A stretch of DNA of 36,728 nucleotides from Rugosibacter sp. (GTDB lineage Bacteria; Pseudomonadota; Gammaproteobacteria; Burkholderiales; Rhodocyclaceae). The translations under genes and the position numbers were made by a program. The DNA lies in NCBI GenBank assembly GCA_004322535.1, contig SCUZ01000029.1:1-36728 (forward strand), in the 5' to 3' direction. The notes beneath the pieces were generated by a model. The model saw only the letters and a list, made by a program, of their open reading frames with translations, ran no database searches and was not told the origin of the DNA. This document shows positions 17,284-25,374 of this stretch, in pieces; position 1 is the first letter of the stretch; each line of letters begins with the position of its first letter.

Positions 17284-17398
17284 TAGCCTGCGCGATTTGT
17301 TCGCCAATATTGTCGCTATTGGGAACGATGCCGACACGCGCAGCTCAAAACATGTAGGCTCGATATTGATAGGCCAGATGACAGTGGCTGGCAGCTAG
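17284..17398 (+). pseudogene. 3'-terminal fragment of a second pmbA (last 38 codons)
   Basis: It encodes LRDLFANIVAIGNDADTR and continues in frame to a TAG stop at 17396, matching the end of intact pmbA (11886-12000). About 101 of 115 bases are identical. From 11889 on, eleven codons differ, seven silently and four by mild changes (Met/Leu, His/Asn, Val/Ile, Asn/Gly). Such a bias shows that the sequence diverged as part of a working gene. It follows the dctP fragment by 33 bases of unmatched sequence. Confidence 0.92.
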
Positions 17399-17422
17399 CT
17401 TTAAGACACACCACCGCAGATG

Positions 17423-18518
17423 TCAGACCTCGAAGGCATTTGTGATGTGCGCAAAATCCACCTGCAATGTATCGAAGTGCGCCTTGCCGCACTGAATCTT
17501 TGCCCATTCTGAACTGCGCAACTTCAATTGATTCTTGGTGGATTTTGTCTCGCGCACCAGATAAACCCTGGCATCATCCTCTTTCACAATCGCCCAATCC
17601 GGATTGTAAGTACCAATGGGCGTGTCGATCATGAACCATCCCGGCAACTTGATGAAAAGCTTGATGTCAGTGCGCGTACTCATTGCTTCGGCAAATTCAC
17701 GCTCGATCTCGGAATCAACGGACACCTCATCGTAGATGCTGTTTTTCACAAGTACTTGGTTCAAGTCGGAGCCAAGAATCTCGCGCTCTTCAAACAACAG
17801 CATTTCATATTCCTGCCCGCCGATTTTTTCGTACTTGATTCCGTCTATCATCAGCCCTCGCAATTCGGCCTCAATGGCCTGCTGGGCTTGCTCAAGAAAT
17901 TGCTGCGGGTTGTGCTGCACCTCATTCAGGCGACCGGAGCGTATCAGTATCTCAGCAATGGTTTTGCGAGTGAGTTCGGTTTTCGTCTGTAAATACCCCA
18001 GCAAGTCGGGGACATTGATTGTGCGATAGTCGCCCGCCTCAGCTTCACGCACGGACAACAACTGCGTACCGACATCTTCGCCGGACATGCCGATGCCACC
18101 CTTTTGAACTCTCATTCTGCTTTGCGCAATTTTGTCGCGCGCAGCTAAATTCCTGGCGGCGTGCTCCACCAACTCCGACGTTTGATAATCCACCGCATAG
18201 CGTGTCTTGTGCTTGATGCGGCCATAGCTCCTTGCAATCCTCGTTCAGCCGACAGCCTTGTTTCAACTTCGCGGTACGTACTTCCTTCTTGTTGACGATG
18301 CGCCCCTCAAACTTCACGCCGCACTCATCTTCAATTTCGGTTTGCAGCTTCGCCGCAAATTCGTCGTAGTGCTCGTTAGCAATCACCCCCATCGCTTCTC
18401 CGTTGGCAATTAGATGCCGCGCGCGGCCAACGAGCCCATCAAACCTACGCCACTGGACGTAACCCATGTCTACGTAAATAGCTCGTGCGCTAACTAGATC
18501 ACGGTCTGAACTGCTCAT
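17423..18518 (-). pseudogene. Decayed type III restriction endonuclease (Res) C-terminus with a BRO-N-like head
   Basis: The part at 17423-18220 encodes a type III Res C-terminal region, about 265 residues, ending in the nuclease signature DTPIGTYNPDWAIV and YLVRETKS (PD...ExK type). Upstream, in another frame, 18221-18518 encodes EFAAKLQTEIEDECGVKFEG and NEDCKELW, which belongs directly before RIKHKTRYAVDYQTSEL. The join at about 18221 is out of frame by one extra or two missing bases. Intact Res is near 900-1000 residues, so the helicase part is gone. The first 45 residues (SARAIYVDMGYVQWRRFDG) resemble the DinD/BRO-N domain of the neighbouring gene, not Res, so a deletion may have fused them. 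The 18518 start has a good GGGGGAG site. No Mod methylase is seen. Confidence 0.8.
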
Positions 18519-18543
18519 TTCGCTCCCCCGCCGGCAAAATGGT

Positions 18544-18564
18544 AGTCGGGCTTGTTTCCCGACT
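18544..18564 (-). terminator. 7-bp inverted repeat within the DinD-like gene
   Basis: AGTCGGG and CCCGACT form a perfect stem around a seven-base loop, between the premature stop of the DinD-like gene and the next start. There is no T-run. It may be a chance hairpin. Confidence 0.3.
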
Positions 18565-18580
18565 GTTCACAAGAGGTTAT

Positions 18581-18590
18581 GGCACGGCAC
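18581..18590 (-). repeat. 5-bp tandem duplication (GGCAC twice) in the DinD-like gene
   Basis: Two adjacent copies of GGCAC on the plus strand (GTGCC on the coding strand). Removing one copy restores a DinD-like reading frame of 73 residues. Confidence 0.85.
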
Positions 18591-18832
18591 GCTGGATGGC
18601 ATCCTCGAAGCGCCGCCACTGACCGTATCCCAGCAAGGATTGCAAATCACGGGCGGGCCAGTATTCGGCACCATGGACGTTGGTTTTTTTAAGACCTTCA
18701 AAGGATGTACCTGCGATGCTGGGGACGTATTCATCTGCCATGCCTTGGTTCCTTTTTATCGCTCAATTGTATTGCCATTACGGCTTACGGACGCCTCCTG
18801 CCCAATTTGAAACGCCTATCCAGGAACTGAGC

Positions 18833-18851
18833 CGCCAACGAAAAGTCGGCG
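18833..18851 (-). terminator. Possible hairpin terminator downstream of dctP
   Basis: On the minus strand CGCCGAC and GTTGGCG (one G-U pair) enclose a five-base loop, 30 bases after the dctP stop. No T-run follows. The rest of 18742-18881 holds no recognisable gene. Confidence 0.3.
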
Positions 18852-18881
18852 CTGGTGATACGGCAAAGCTGCGGTGATAAC

Positions 18882-19967
18882 TCAGCGCTTGTTGCGCCCC
18901 GTTTGCATGAACTGATCGAAGCTCGCTTCAGCGAAGCGCGCCCACAATATCTGTTCATCACGAAACGCGGCGTAGTCGGCATAGATTTTTCGCCAGGCCG
19001 GGTTTTTGGCGGATAGGTCGCTGTACAGCGCCATCGAGGCATCATAAGCGGCTTGCATGATTTGCGGACTGAAGCGATGCACTTGCGTGCCTTTGGCCAC
19101 CAGCCGTTTTAACGCCGGGGGATTAACCACGTCATAGCGCGCCTGCATGTGCACATGGGCGTGCGAAGCAGCCGTTGTCAAAATGGCCTTGTAGTCGGCG
19201 GGCAGCTGCTCCCACGCTGTGGCATTAACGTACAGCGAGAGCTGCGGGCCGCCTTCCCACCAGCCGGGGTAATAGTAGTGCTTGGCCACTTTATAAAAGC
19301 CGAATTTTTCATCGTCATAGGGGCCCACCCATTCAGCGGCATCGATCACGCCTTTTTCCAGCGCTTGATAGGTTTCGCCACCCGGAATGCTTTGCGGCAC
19401 GGCGCCCAGGGCAGAAAACACTTTGCCGGAAAATCCGCCAATGCGAATTTTCAAGCCACGAATATCGGCAAGTGTCTTCATTTCATGGCGATACCAGCCG
19501 CCCATTTGCGCCCCGGTGTTGCCCATCGCAAAATTAACGATGTTGTAATTGCGATAGAACTCGCGAAAGAGTTTCAAGCCATTGCCTTCATAAGTCCACG
19601 CGCTCATCTGGCGTGAATTCAGGCCGAATGGAATCGCGCAGTCGATGGCAAATGTGTCATCCTTGCCGAAAAAATAATACGGCGAGGTATGCGCACATTC
19701 CACCGTGCCCTGCTGCACGGCATCCACCACGCCAAGGGCCGGCACCAGTTCGCCGCCCGCATGTACCGAGATGATAAAGCGGCCGTTAGTCGCCTCAGCC
19801 ACTTTTTTGGCGAACACTTCGGCGGCAATGTAAATCGTATCCAGCGTTTTGGGAAAGCTGGATACCAGCCGCCAGCGAATATCAGTCTGTGCGTGTACTG
19901 CAGGGGCAACACCTGTGGCAAGAATGCCACCCAAGCCGGCTTGCTGAAGAAATTTTCGTCGCTGCAT
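18882..19967 (-). CDS. dctP: TRAP transporter substrate-binding protein (DctP family, Tat signal)
   Basis: A 361-residue periplasmic binding protein. The N-terminus MQRRKFLQQAGLGG carries a twin-arginine motif followed by a hydrophobic stretch and a VHA cut site, so it probably folds before export. Family blocks are GNTGAQMGGWYRHEMKTLAD, RIGGFSGKVFSALG and a conserved DAAEWVGPYDDEKFGF / YYYPGWWEGG region. This matches the subgroup that includes TakP, which binds 2-oxo acids; the real ligand is unproved. AAGGAAA lies eight to nine bases before the ATG. It is the last gene of dctQ-dctM-dctP, 35 bp after dctM. Its 3' end is the right boundary of the accessory region. Confidence 0.92.
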   Translation of the reverse strand: MQRRKFLQQAGLGGILATGVAPAVHAQTDIRWRLVSSFPKTLDTIYIAAEVFAKKVAEATNGRFIISVHAGGELVPALGVVDAVQQGTVECAHTSPYYFFGKDDTFAIDCAIPFGLNSRQMSAWTYEGNGLKLFREFYRNYNIVNFAMGNTGAQMGGWYRHEMKTLADIRGLKIRIGGFSGKVFSALGAVPQSIPGGETYQALEKGVIDAAEWVGPYDDEKFGFYKVAKHYYYPGWWEGGPQLSLYVNATAWEQLPADYKAILTTAASHAHVHMQARYDVVNPPALKRLVAKGTQVHRFSPQIMQAAYDASMALYSDLSAKNPAWRKIYADYAAFRDEQILWARFAEASFDQFMQTGRNKR

Positions 19968-20002
19968 TAGAGTGATTTCCTTCGTTTTTAAAGCTATCTC
20001 GG

Positions 20003-21721
20003 TTAGCGCGGGTGCGTTGCTGCTTGTTCGCGGCGGATGACGTCCAGCAGATCGCGCATCGGATCATCTTCTCCGTTAGCGTCCACTGCGTCTGGTAGTT
20101 GCAAACCCTGCCCGCTCAAAGTAGCGGGTGCCGCATCAATTTGATCAAGCACCAACCCGGGCCAGCGAATAATCGCGACCACCATGAGGAGTTGCAGAAA
20201 AATAAAAGCGATTGAACCTTTATAGATCTGTGCAGTAGTCACCGCAGGAATGCGTATGCCGGTGATGCGGTCTGTCGTGTCGCCATTGGGGGCCACACTG
20301 CGCAAATAAAACAGGGCGAAACCAAAGGGTGGCGTTAAAAACGAGGTTTGCAGATTCATCGCCAAAATAACACCGAACCACACCAGATCAATACCCAGCG
20401 CATTGGCAACCGGTACCAGAAGGGGCACAACGATGAAGGCAATTTCAAAAAAGTCGATAAACATGCCCAGCACAAATACGAGCACATTCACGACCAGCAA
20501 AAATCCCATTATGCCGCCAGGTAGTTTATCAAACAAATGCCCAATCCAGGCCTGGCCATCCGCCGCATTAAAGGTGAATGAAAACACCGTTGAACCGATC
20601 AGAATAAACATCACGAAGGCGGTGAGTCGCGTGGTGTTGTCCAACGCTTCGACGAGCAGTTTTTTCGTCAAACGACGTTTGGCCAATGCCATGCATAGCG
20701 CACCGAGCGCACCCAGCGCACCACCTTCGGTGGGCGTGGCGATGCCAAGAAAAATCGTGCCCAGCACAAGAAAAATCAGCACCAGCGGCGGGATCAACAC
20801 AAAGGTAACGCGCTCGGTTAAGCGCGAAACAAATTTCAAACCCAACCCGCGATTGAGCAGCGCCAAGCCCAAGGCAGTGAGCGCGGCGATGGCGAGAGAA
20901 AAAATCACAATTTCGTCCCCCGGTGCAACACCGCTGCGATCCAGCCAGCGGCCAACCAGATCACTATGAACCTGCGACCAGCCAACCCCGGCCGTGGCTG
21001 CGATCACTAACAAGACCAGTAACGAAACATGGCCGCTGGCCCCATTGGCTTCACGATAAATACGTGCCTCGACAGGCAGTGCAGGCACCCAAGCGGGCTT
21101 TACCATGGCAACAGTGATAATAAACAACGCATACAAACCCACCAGCAACAAGCCCGGCACCATGGCACCGGCATACATATCGCCCACCGGACGGCCCAGC
21201 TGATCGGCCATCACAATCAACACCAGGGAGGGAGGAATGGCCTGCGCCAATGTGCCGGACGCCGTGATCACGCCGGTGGCAATGGTGCGGTGATAGCCAT
21301 AGCGCAACATGATGGGCAATGAAATCAGCCCCATGGAGATTACTGCGGCGGCGACCACGCCGGTGGTGGCCGCCAGCAGCGCGCCGACAAAAATAACCGC
21401 CAGCGCCAACCCGCCACGCAGGGGACCAAAGACTTGACCAACCGTTTCCAGCAAATCTTCTGCCATGCCACTTTTTTGCAGCAGGCCGCCCATGAGTGTG
21501 AAAAAAGGGATCGCCAGCAAGGTATCGTTTTGCATGATGCTCAGGACACGCAACGGCAATGCCTGGAAAAGCACGGGAGGAAACAGCCCGAGCTCAATGC
21601 CCAGCAAACCAAAACTCAAGCCTGTGGCAGCGAGCGCAAAGGCGACGGGGAAACCCGTCAATAAAAAAGCCAAAAGGCCCGCAAACAGCAGCGGCACAAA
21701 ATTGTGGGCAAGCATGATCAT
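20003..21721 (-). CDS. dctM: TRAP transporter large permease (DctM)
   Basis: A 572-residue, highly hydrophobic permease with roughly 12 or more membrane segments. Typical text includes AIPFFTLMGGLLQKSGMAED near residue 70, ATPTEGGALGALGALCMA in the middle and NLQTSFLTPPFGFALFYLRS towards the end. The length exceeds the common 430 residues of DctM and fits the larger group annotated as mannitol/chloroaromatic type (COG4664). It is driven by the sodium gradient in known members. The ATG at 21721 shares one base with the dctQ stop (TAATG), so the two membrane subunits are coupled. Confidence 0.92.
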   Translation of the reverse strand: MIMLAHNFVPLLFAGLLAFLLTGFPVAFALAATGLSFGLLGIELGLFPPVLFQALPLRVLSIMQNDTLLAIPFFTLMGGLLQKSGMAEDLLETVGQVFGPLRGGLALAVIFVGALLAATTGVVAAAVISMGLISLPIMLRYGYHRTIATGVITASGTLAQAIPPSLVLIVMADQLGRPVGDMYAGAMVPGLLLVGLYALFIITVAMVKPAWVPALPVEARIYREANGASGHVSLLVLLVIAATAGVGWSQVHSDLVGRWLDRSGVAPGDEIVIFSLAIAALTALGLALLNRGLGLKFVSRLTERVTFVLIPPLVLIFLVLGTIFLGIATPTEGGALGALGALCMALAKRRLTKKLLVEALDNTTRLTAFVMFILIGSTVFSFTFNAADGQAWIGHLFDKLPGGIMGFLLVVNVLVFVLGMFIDFFEIAFIVVPLLVPVANALGIDLVWFGVILAMNLQTSFLTPPFGFALFYLRSVAPNGDTTDRITGIRIPAVTTAQIYKGSIAFIFLQLLMVVAIIRWPGLVLDQIDAAPATLSGQGLQLPDAVDANGEDDPMRDLLDVIRREQAATHPR

Positions 21722-22320
21722 TAGCGAATTTCTTTCGATGCAGTCAGCGCATGGGTGTTGATTTCGCTCTCTGCTGCGTTGCCTTCGCTATTTTCGCCAT
21801 CTTCACTAGGCTCAATCAACACACCGCGCAAATAGGCAACTCGTTTAATCAATTCCGAAATCCCTTGCAGCAACAGCAGCGCCAAACCCGCGGGTAGCAG
21901 CAGATAGACCGGCCAGCGAATCAGCCCGCCCGCGTTCTGCGACATTTCACCGCTCACCCATGCATTCAGCACCAGCGGCCAGGAAAGGTCGATCAGCATG
22001 AAACACAGCGGCAGCAAAAACACCATGATGCCGACAATCTCGATCCAGTGAACCATGCGCCGAGAAAGATGGCTCGCCACAAAGTCGATTCGTACATGCG
22101 CATTTTTAAGCAGGGCATAGCCTGCACCGAGGAGAAACACGGCAGAAAACAGATACCACTGCACCTCAAGCAAGGCATTCGAGCTTGTCTGAAACACCTT
22201 GCGTACCAGCGCATTACCTGCGCTGATAAGCACGGTGACAAGAATCAGCCACAGTATGCTGTTGCCGATGCGTTGATTGAGTCTATCAACAAGACCAGAA
22301 ACATAAAGCAAACGCTGCAT
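21721..22320 (-). CDS. dctQ: TRAP transporter small permease (DctQ)
   Basis: A 199-residue protein with four membrane helices, as expected for DctQ. Family text: NSILWLILVTVLISAGNALV in helix 1, QWYLFSAVFLLGAGYALLKN and VRIDFVASHLSRR in the middle, and a last helix with YLLLPAGLALLLLQGISELI. I chose the ATG at 22320, preceded by GAGGGAAA; a start 96 bases earlier would add unrelated residues. It is the first gene of the TRAP operon and diverges from the histidine phosphatase gene. Confidence 0.9.
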   Translation of the reverse strand: MQRLLYVSGLVDRLNQRIGNSILWLILVTVLISAGNALVRKVFQTSSNALLEVQWYLFSAVFLLGAGYALLKNAHVRIDFVASHLSRRMVHWIEIVGIMVFLLPLCFMLIDLSWPLVLNAWVSGEMSQNAGGLIRWPVYLLLPAGLALLLLQGISELIKRVAYLRGVLIEPSEDGENSEGNAAESEINTHALTASKEIR

Positions 22321-22480
22321 GAGACAATTTCCCTCGCACTTCTTCTGTGTCCGCCTGCGAGCCGTTAAAATCGCCGCATGCATGTTGAATGGGGTGAATA
22401 TGCTGAATATCCACAACGAATCCTGTTTAGTTTAATCAATTTCCTCCGTTCCTTCTTCTATCTCTAATGGCCACGATCAA
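22321..22480. promoter_or_regulatory. Divergent promoter region of dctQ and the histidine phosphatase
   Basis: A 160-bp gap between two divergent genes that must hold both promoters. GAAT recurs at 22387, 22396 and 22405 with a nine-base period. I could not place convincing -35 and -10 boxes. Confidence 0.4.
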
Positions 22481-23128
22481 ATGACTATCACCCGCTTTTG
22501 CATTATGCGTCATGGTGAAACCGACTGGAACGCTGAAAAACGTTTGCAGGGGCAAATCGATATTTCGCTCAATACTGTCGGCCAGGCGCAGGCGATGGCC
22601 ATACGTGCACACTTGAAAAAAGCGCCCGCATTCGCTGCGGTATATAGCTCGGACCTGGCCCGTGCCTGGCATACCGCCAAAATTGCAACCGCCGATCTGG
22701 GCCTTGCCGTATCACCAGCGCCGAGTTTTCGCGAACGCCATTACGGCACGCATCAGGGGCTAACCTCTGCCGAGGCAGCGCACGCCTATCCAGCGATGTA
22801 TCACTTGCATCAGGCGCGCGACCTGCATTACACCTATGACACAGGTGAATCGCTTGCGGCTTTCGCCGCACGCATCCAAAACGGACTGAGCACCCTGGCT
22901 GAGCAACATCGCGGTCAAGCGGTGCTGATCTTCACCCACGGCGGCGTGCTCGACATCATTTACCGCCTGGCCACGCAGCGCCCGTTGGATACACCGCGTG
23001 ATTTTCCCATCCCCAATGCGGGGCTTAACTGGTTAGCCCATGACACAAGCCCCTCTGCACACCTCTGGCAAATCATCACTTGGGGCGATCAAGCACACCT
23101 CACGGTAGCGCTGGATGAGCTGGCATAG
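22481..23128 (+). CDS. Histidine phosphatase family protein (phosphoglycerate-mutase-like)
   Basis: A 215-residue cytoplasmic enzyme with the RHG motif at 10-12 (CIMRHGETDWNAEKRLQGQ), a FRERHYGTHQG acid-containing block and the second catalytic His in VLIFTHGGVLD. This is the co-factor-dependent mutase/phosphatase superfamily. It differs from GpmA, which is present separately at 31079-31828, and it has the LQGQxDxxLN form shared with GpmB- and CobC-like phosphatases. Possible activities include alpha-ribazole phosphatase and phosphoserine phosphatase; no cobalamin genes are nearby to support the former. Confidence 0.87.
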   Translation: MTITRFCIMRHGETDWNAEKRLQGQIDISLNTVGQAQAMAIRAHLKKAPAFAAVYSSDLARAWHTAKIATADLGLAVSPAPSFRERHYGTHQGLTSAEAAHAYPAMYHLHQARDLHYTYDTGESLAAFAARIQNGLSTLAEQHRGQAVLIFTHGGVLDIIYRLATQRPLDTPRDFPIPNAGLNWLAHDTSPSAHLWQIITWGDQAHLTVALDELA

Positions 23129-23170
23129 TTCGCCGCATGAGATTTTCAAGCCACTAAAAGGATTTAACTT

Positions 23171-23932
23171 ATGAAACAGACAACAGCAGCGACTTTGAGC
23201 AAAGTCCCGGAACTGACATTGATTTTCTGGCTAATCAAGATCGCCGCCACGACGTTGGGCGAAACCGGCGGCGATGCTGTGTCGATGTCCATGAATCTGG
23301 GTTACCTGGTGAGCACTGCAATTTTCGCAGTGATTTTTCTTGCTGCAGTGGTCATCCAGATTAAGGCGCAACGTTTTCACCCTATTATTTATTGGGTGAC
23401 GATTATTGCAACCACAACGGTGGGGACAACCCTGGCGGATTTCGCAGACCGCTCACTTGGCATAGGCTACGCCGGCGGCACCGCACTTTTATTCTTGCTG
23501 CTGATGACATCTTTAGCCACCTGGTATTGGTCGCTCGGCTCGATTTCCGTGGCTAGCGTAAGCTCGCCAAAAGTAGAGATGTTTTATTGGCTCACCATCA
23601 TGTTTTCACAGACGCTGGGCACCGCGTTAGGGGACTGGACGGCAGACACGGCAGGCCTTGGATACTTTGGAGGCGCTATCGTTTTTAGCGCCCTTTTAGC
23701 CTTGGTAATAGCAGCATATTTCTGGACGAAAATTTCAAGAACCACGCTTTTCTGGACAGCATTCATACTGACACGCCCCTTGGGCGCGGTGGTTGGCGAC
23801 TTCCTTGACAAACCACTGAATGCCGGAGGTTTGGCCTTGAGTCGCTATTCAGCGTCAGCCACGCTTATCGCAGTCATCATTGCGTGTATTTTGATTTTCC
23901 CTCAGCGGACAGCAAAGGGGTCGGGGCACTGA
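23171..23932 (+). CDS. DUF347 (COG4705) four-repeat membrane protein, copy B
   Basis: A 253-residue paralogue of the protein at 12703-13461, collinear with it along nearly the whole length. The four T-[LV]-G...D cores and the aspartates at 35, 90, 155 and 210 are at the same positions. The repeat cores are almost identical between copies (for example ADFADRSLGIGYAGGT and FSQTLGTALGDWTADTAGLG), while the linking helices differ, so selection acts on the cores. AAGGA precedes the ATG. It stands 42 bp after the histidine phosphatase gene and 149 bp before glyA, outside the accessory cassette. No function is assigned. Confidence 0.85.
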   Translation: MKQTTAATLSKVPELTLIFWLIKIAATTLGETGGDAVSMSMNLGYLVSTAIFAVIFLAAVVIQIKAQRFHPIIYWVTIIATTTVGTTLADFADRSLGIGYAGGTALLFLLLMTSLATWYWSLGSISVASVSSPKVEMFYWLTIMFSQTLGTALGDWTADTAGLGYFGGAIVFSALLALVIAAYFWTKISRTTLFWTAFILTRPLGAVVGDFLDKPLNAGGLALSRYSASATLIAVIIACILIFPQRTAKGSGH

Positions 23933-24081
23933 CTTTTTCAAATGCAGCGCTCAACCAAGCATAGCCGCCTATTGAATAACACCCTGTTTCTCCTATCAAT
24001 GGAGCCTTGATGGACTGAATGCTAAAATTGGCGGGTACTTTTCTTCACCCCCGCTTTTCCCTTCTCTGACAGGATACCGCC

Positions 24082-25326
24082 ATGTTTTCCAAGCAAAACA
24101 CCCTCGCTAAAACCGACGCCGAATTGTGGGCGGCAATACAGAATGAAAATCACCGTCAGGAAGAACACATCGAGCTGATCGCTTCTGAAAACTACGTGTC
24201 GTGCGCGGTGCTCGAAGCGCAGGGCTCGCAGCTCACCAACAAATATGCCGAGGGCTACCCCGGCAAACGTTACTATGGTGGCTGCGAATTTGTCGACGTG
24301 GCGGAGCAACTCGCGATTGAACGCGCCAAAAAACTGTTCGGCGCCGATTGTGCCAACGTGCAGCCGAATTCCGGCTCGCAGGCCAATCAAGCGGTGTTCA
24401 TGGCCTTTCTCAAACCCGGCGACACCGTCCTGGGCATGAATCTGGCCATGGGCGGACACTTGACGCATGGCGCATCGGTGAATATGTCGGGCAAGTGGTT
24501 TAACGTCATTCCTTATGGTTTGGATGCCAACGAAGCGATTGATTACGACGAGATGGAGCGCTTGGCGCATGAGCATAAGCCCAAGCTGATCATCGCCGGC
24601 GCTTCGGCCTATTCACTGCGCATCGACTTCGCGCGTTTTGCCAAAGTGGCCAAGGCCGTTGGCGCGATTTTCATGGTGGATATGGCGCACTACGCCGGAT
24701 TGATTGCTGCGGGGTGCTACCCCAACCCGGTGCCGCATGCCGATGTGGTGACATCCACCACGCACAAGACTTTACGCGGCCCGCGCGGTGGCTTGATATT
24801 GATGAAAGCCGAGCACGAAAAAGCCATCAACTCGGCGATTTTCCCCGGCTTGCAAGGCGGTCCGCTCATGCATGTGATCGCCGCCAAGGCCGTGGCGTTC
24901 AAAGAAGCCATGAGCAGCGACTTCCGCCATTATCAAGAGCAGGTGATCAACAATGCGCAAGTCATGGCCAAGGTGTTGAAGTCACGCGGGCTGCGCATTA
25001 TTTCCGGGCGTACTGAATCGCATGTATTTTTAGTCGATCTGCAAAGCAAGCAGATTACTGGCAAAGAAGCCGAAGCCGCGCTGGGCAATGCCCACATCAC
25101 GGTGAACAAAAATGCCATTCCGAACGACCCGCAAAAACCGTTTGTGACCTCGGGCATTCGTATCGGTACCCCGGCAATGACCACACGTGGTTTTAAAGAA
25201 ATTGAAGCGGAAAAAGTAGCCAACCTGATCGCTGACGTGCTGGATGCACCGAACGATAATATGGTGCTGCAACGCGTACGCGTTGAGGCCGCCGAACTGT
25301 GCAAGAAATTCCCGGTGTATGGCTGA
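24082..25326 (+). CDS. glyA: Serine hydroxymethyltransferase
   Basis: A 414-residue PLP enzyme that interconverts serine and glycine with transfer of a one-carbon unit to tetrahydrofolate. The PLP lysine is Lys229 in [16 protein letters not shown]. Other family blocks are [10 protein letters not shown] near the N-terminus, [15 protein letters not shown] and [10 protein letters not shown] near the C-terminus. The length matches bacterial GlyA. It leads glyA-nrdR-ribD, a gene order common in proteobacteria. The 149-bp leader shows no glycine riboswitch that I can recognise; TTGAAT and TATCAA 16 bases apart, at about 23973-24000, are a possible promoter. Confidence 0.97.
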   Translation: MFSKQNTLAKTDAELWAAIQNENHRQEEHIELIASENYVSCAVLEAQGSQLTNKYAEGYPGKRYYGGCEFVDVAEQLAIERAKKLFGADCANVQPNSGSQANQAVFMAFLKPGDTVLGMNLAMGGHLTHGASVNMSGKWFNVIPYGLDANEAIDYDEMERLAHEHKPKLIIAGASAYSLRIDFARFAKVAKAVGAIFMVDMAHYAGLIAAGCYPNPVPHADVVTSTTHKTLRGPRGGLILMKAEHEKAINSAIFPGLQGGPLMHVIAAKAVAFKEAMSSDFRHYQEQVINNAQVMAKVLKSRGLRIISGRTESHVFLVDLQSKQITGKEAEAALGNAHITVNKNAIPNDPQKPFVTSGIRIGTPAMTTRGFKEIEAEKVANLIADVLDAPNDNMVLQRVRVEAAELCKKFPVYG

Positions 25327-25374
25327 TTACCCGCATGACAGGGCTTCAGGCAGAGATTCCGTCAGGGAGCTGGC

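Larger units (their letters stand above)
18515..18741 (-). pseudogene. DinD-like (BRO-N) small gene, frameshifted by a 5-bp tandem duplication
   Basis: The ATG at 18741, with AAGGA and AAGG upstream, starts MADEYVPSIAGTSFEGLKKT and continues with GAEYWPARDLQSLLGYGQWR, which is the N-terminus of DNA-damage-inducible protein D. The frame then stops early at 18577. On the plus strand GGCAC occurs twice in a row at 18581-18590. Taking out one copy restores RAITSCEQSGNKPDYHFAGG and moves the stop to 18515, giving 73 residues whose stop overlaps the next ATG (ATGA). Normal DinD is about 275-290 residues, so even the restored form is only the N-terminal domain. DinD-like genes commonly accompany restriction systems. 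Confidence 0.75.

Noticed and set aside
12001-18881. Classical genomic island with integrase, insertion sequence or tRNA attachment site
   Set aside because: No integrase, transposase, terminal inverted repeats or tRNA gene is visible. The repeats at the borders are ends of pmbA and dctP, so homologous recombination explains them better.
22481-23128. Second phosphoglycerate mutase or a CobC enzyme
   Set aside because: The RHG motif supports only the superfamily. A true GpmA is present elsewhere, and no cobalamin genes are near, so no specific name is given.
23933-24081. Glycine riboswitch upstream of glyA
   Set aside because: The 149-bp leader does not show the conserved aptamer core that I would expect, and two tandem aptamers would hardly fit. 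No support beyond the gene's function.
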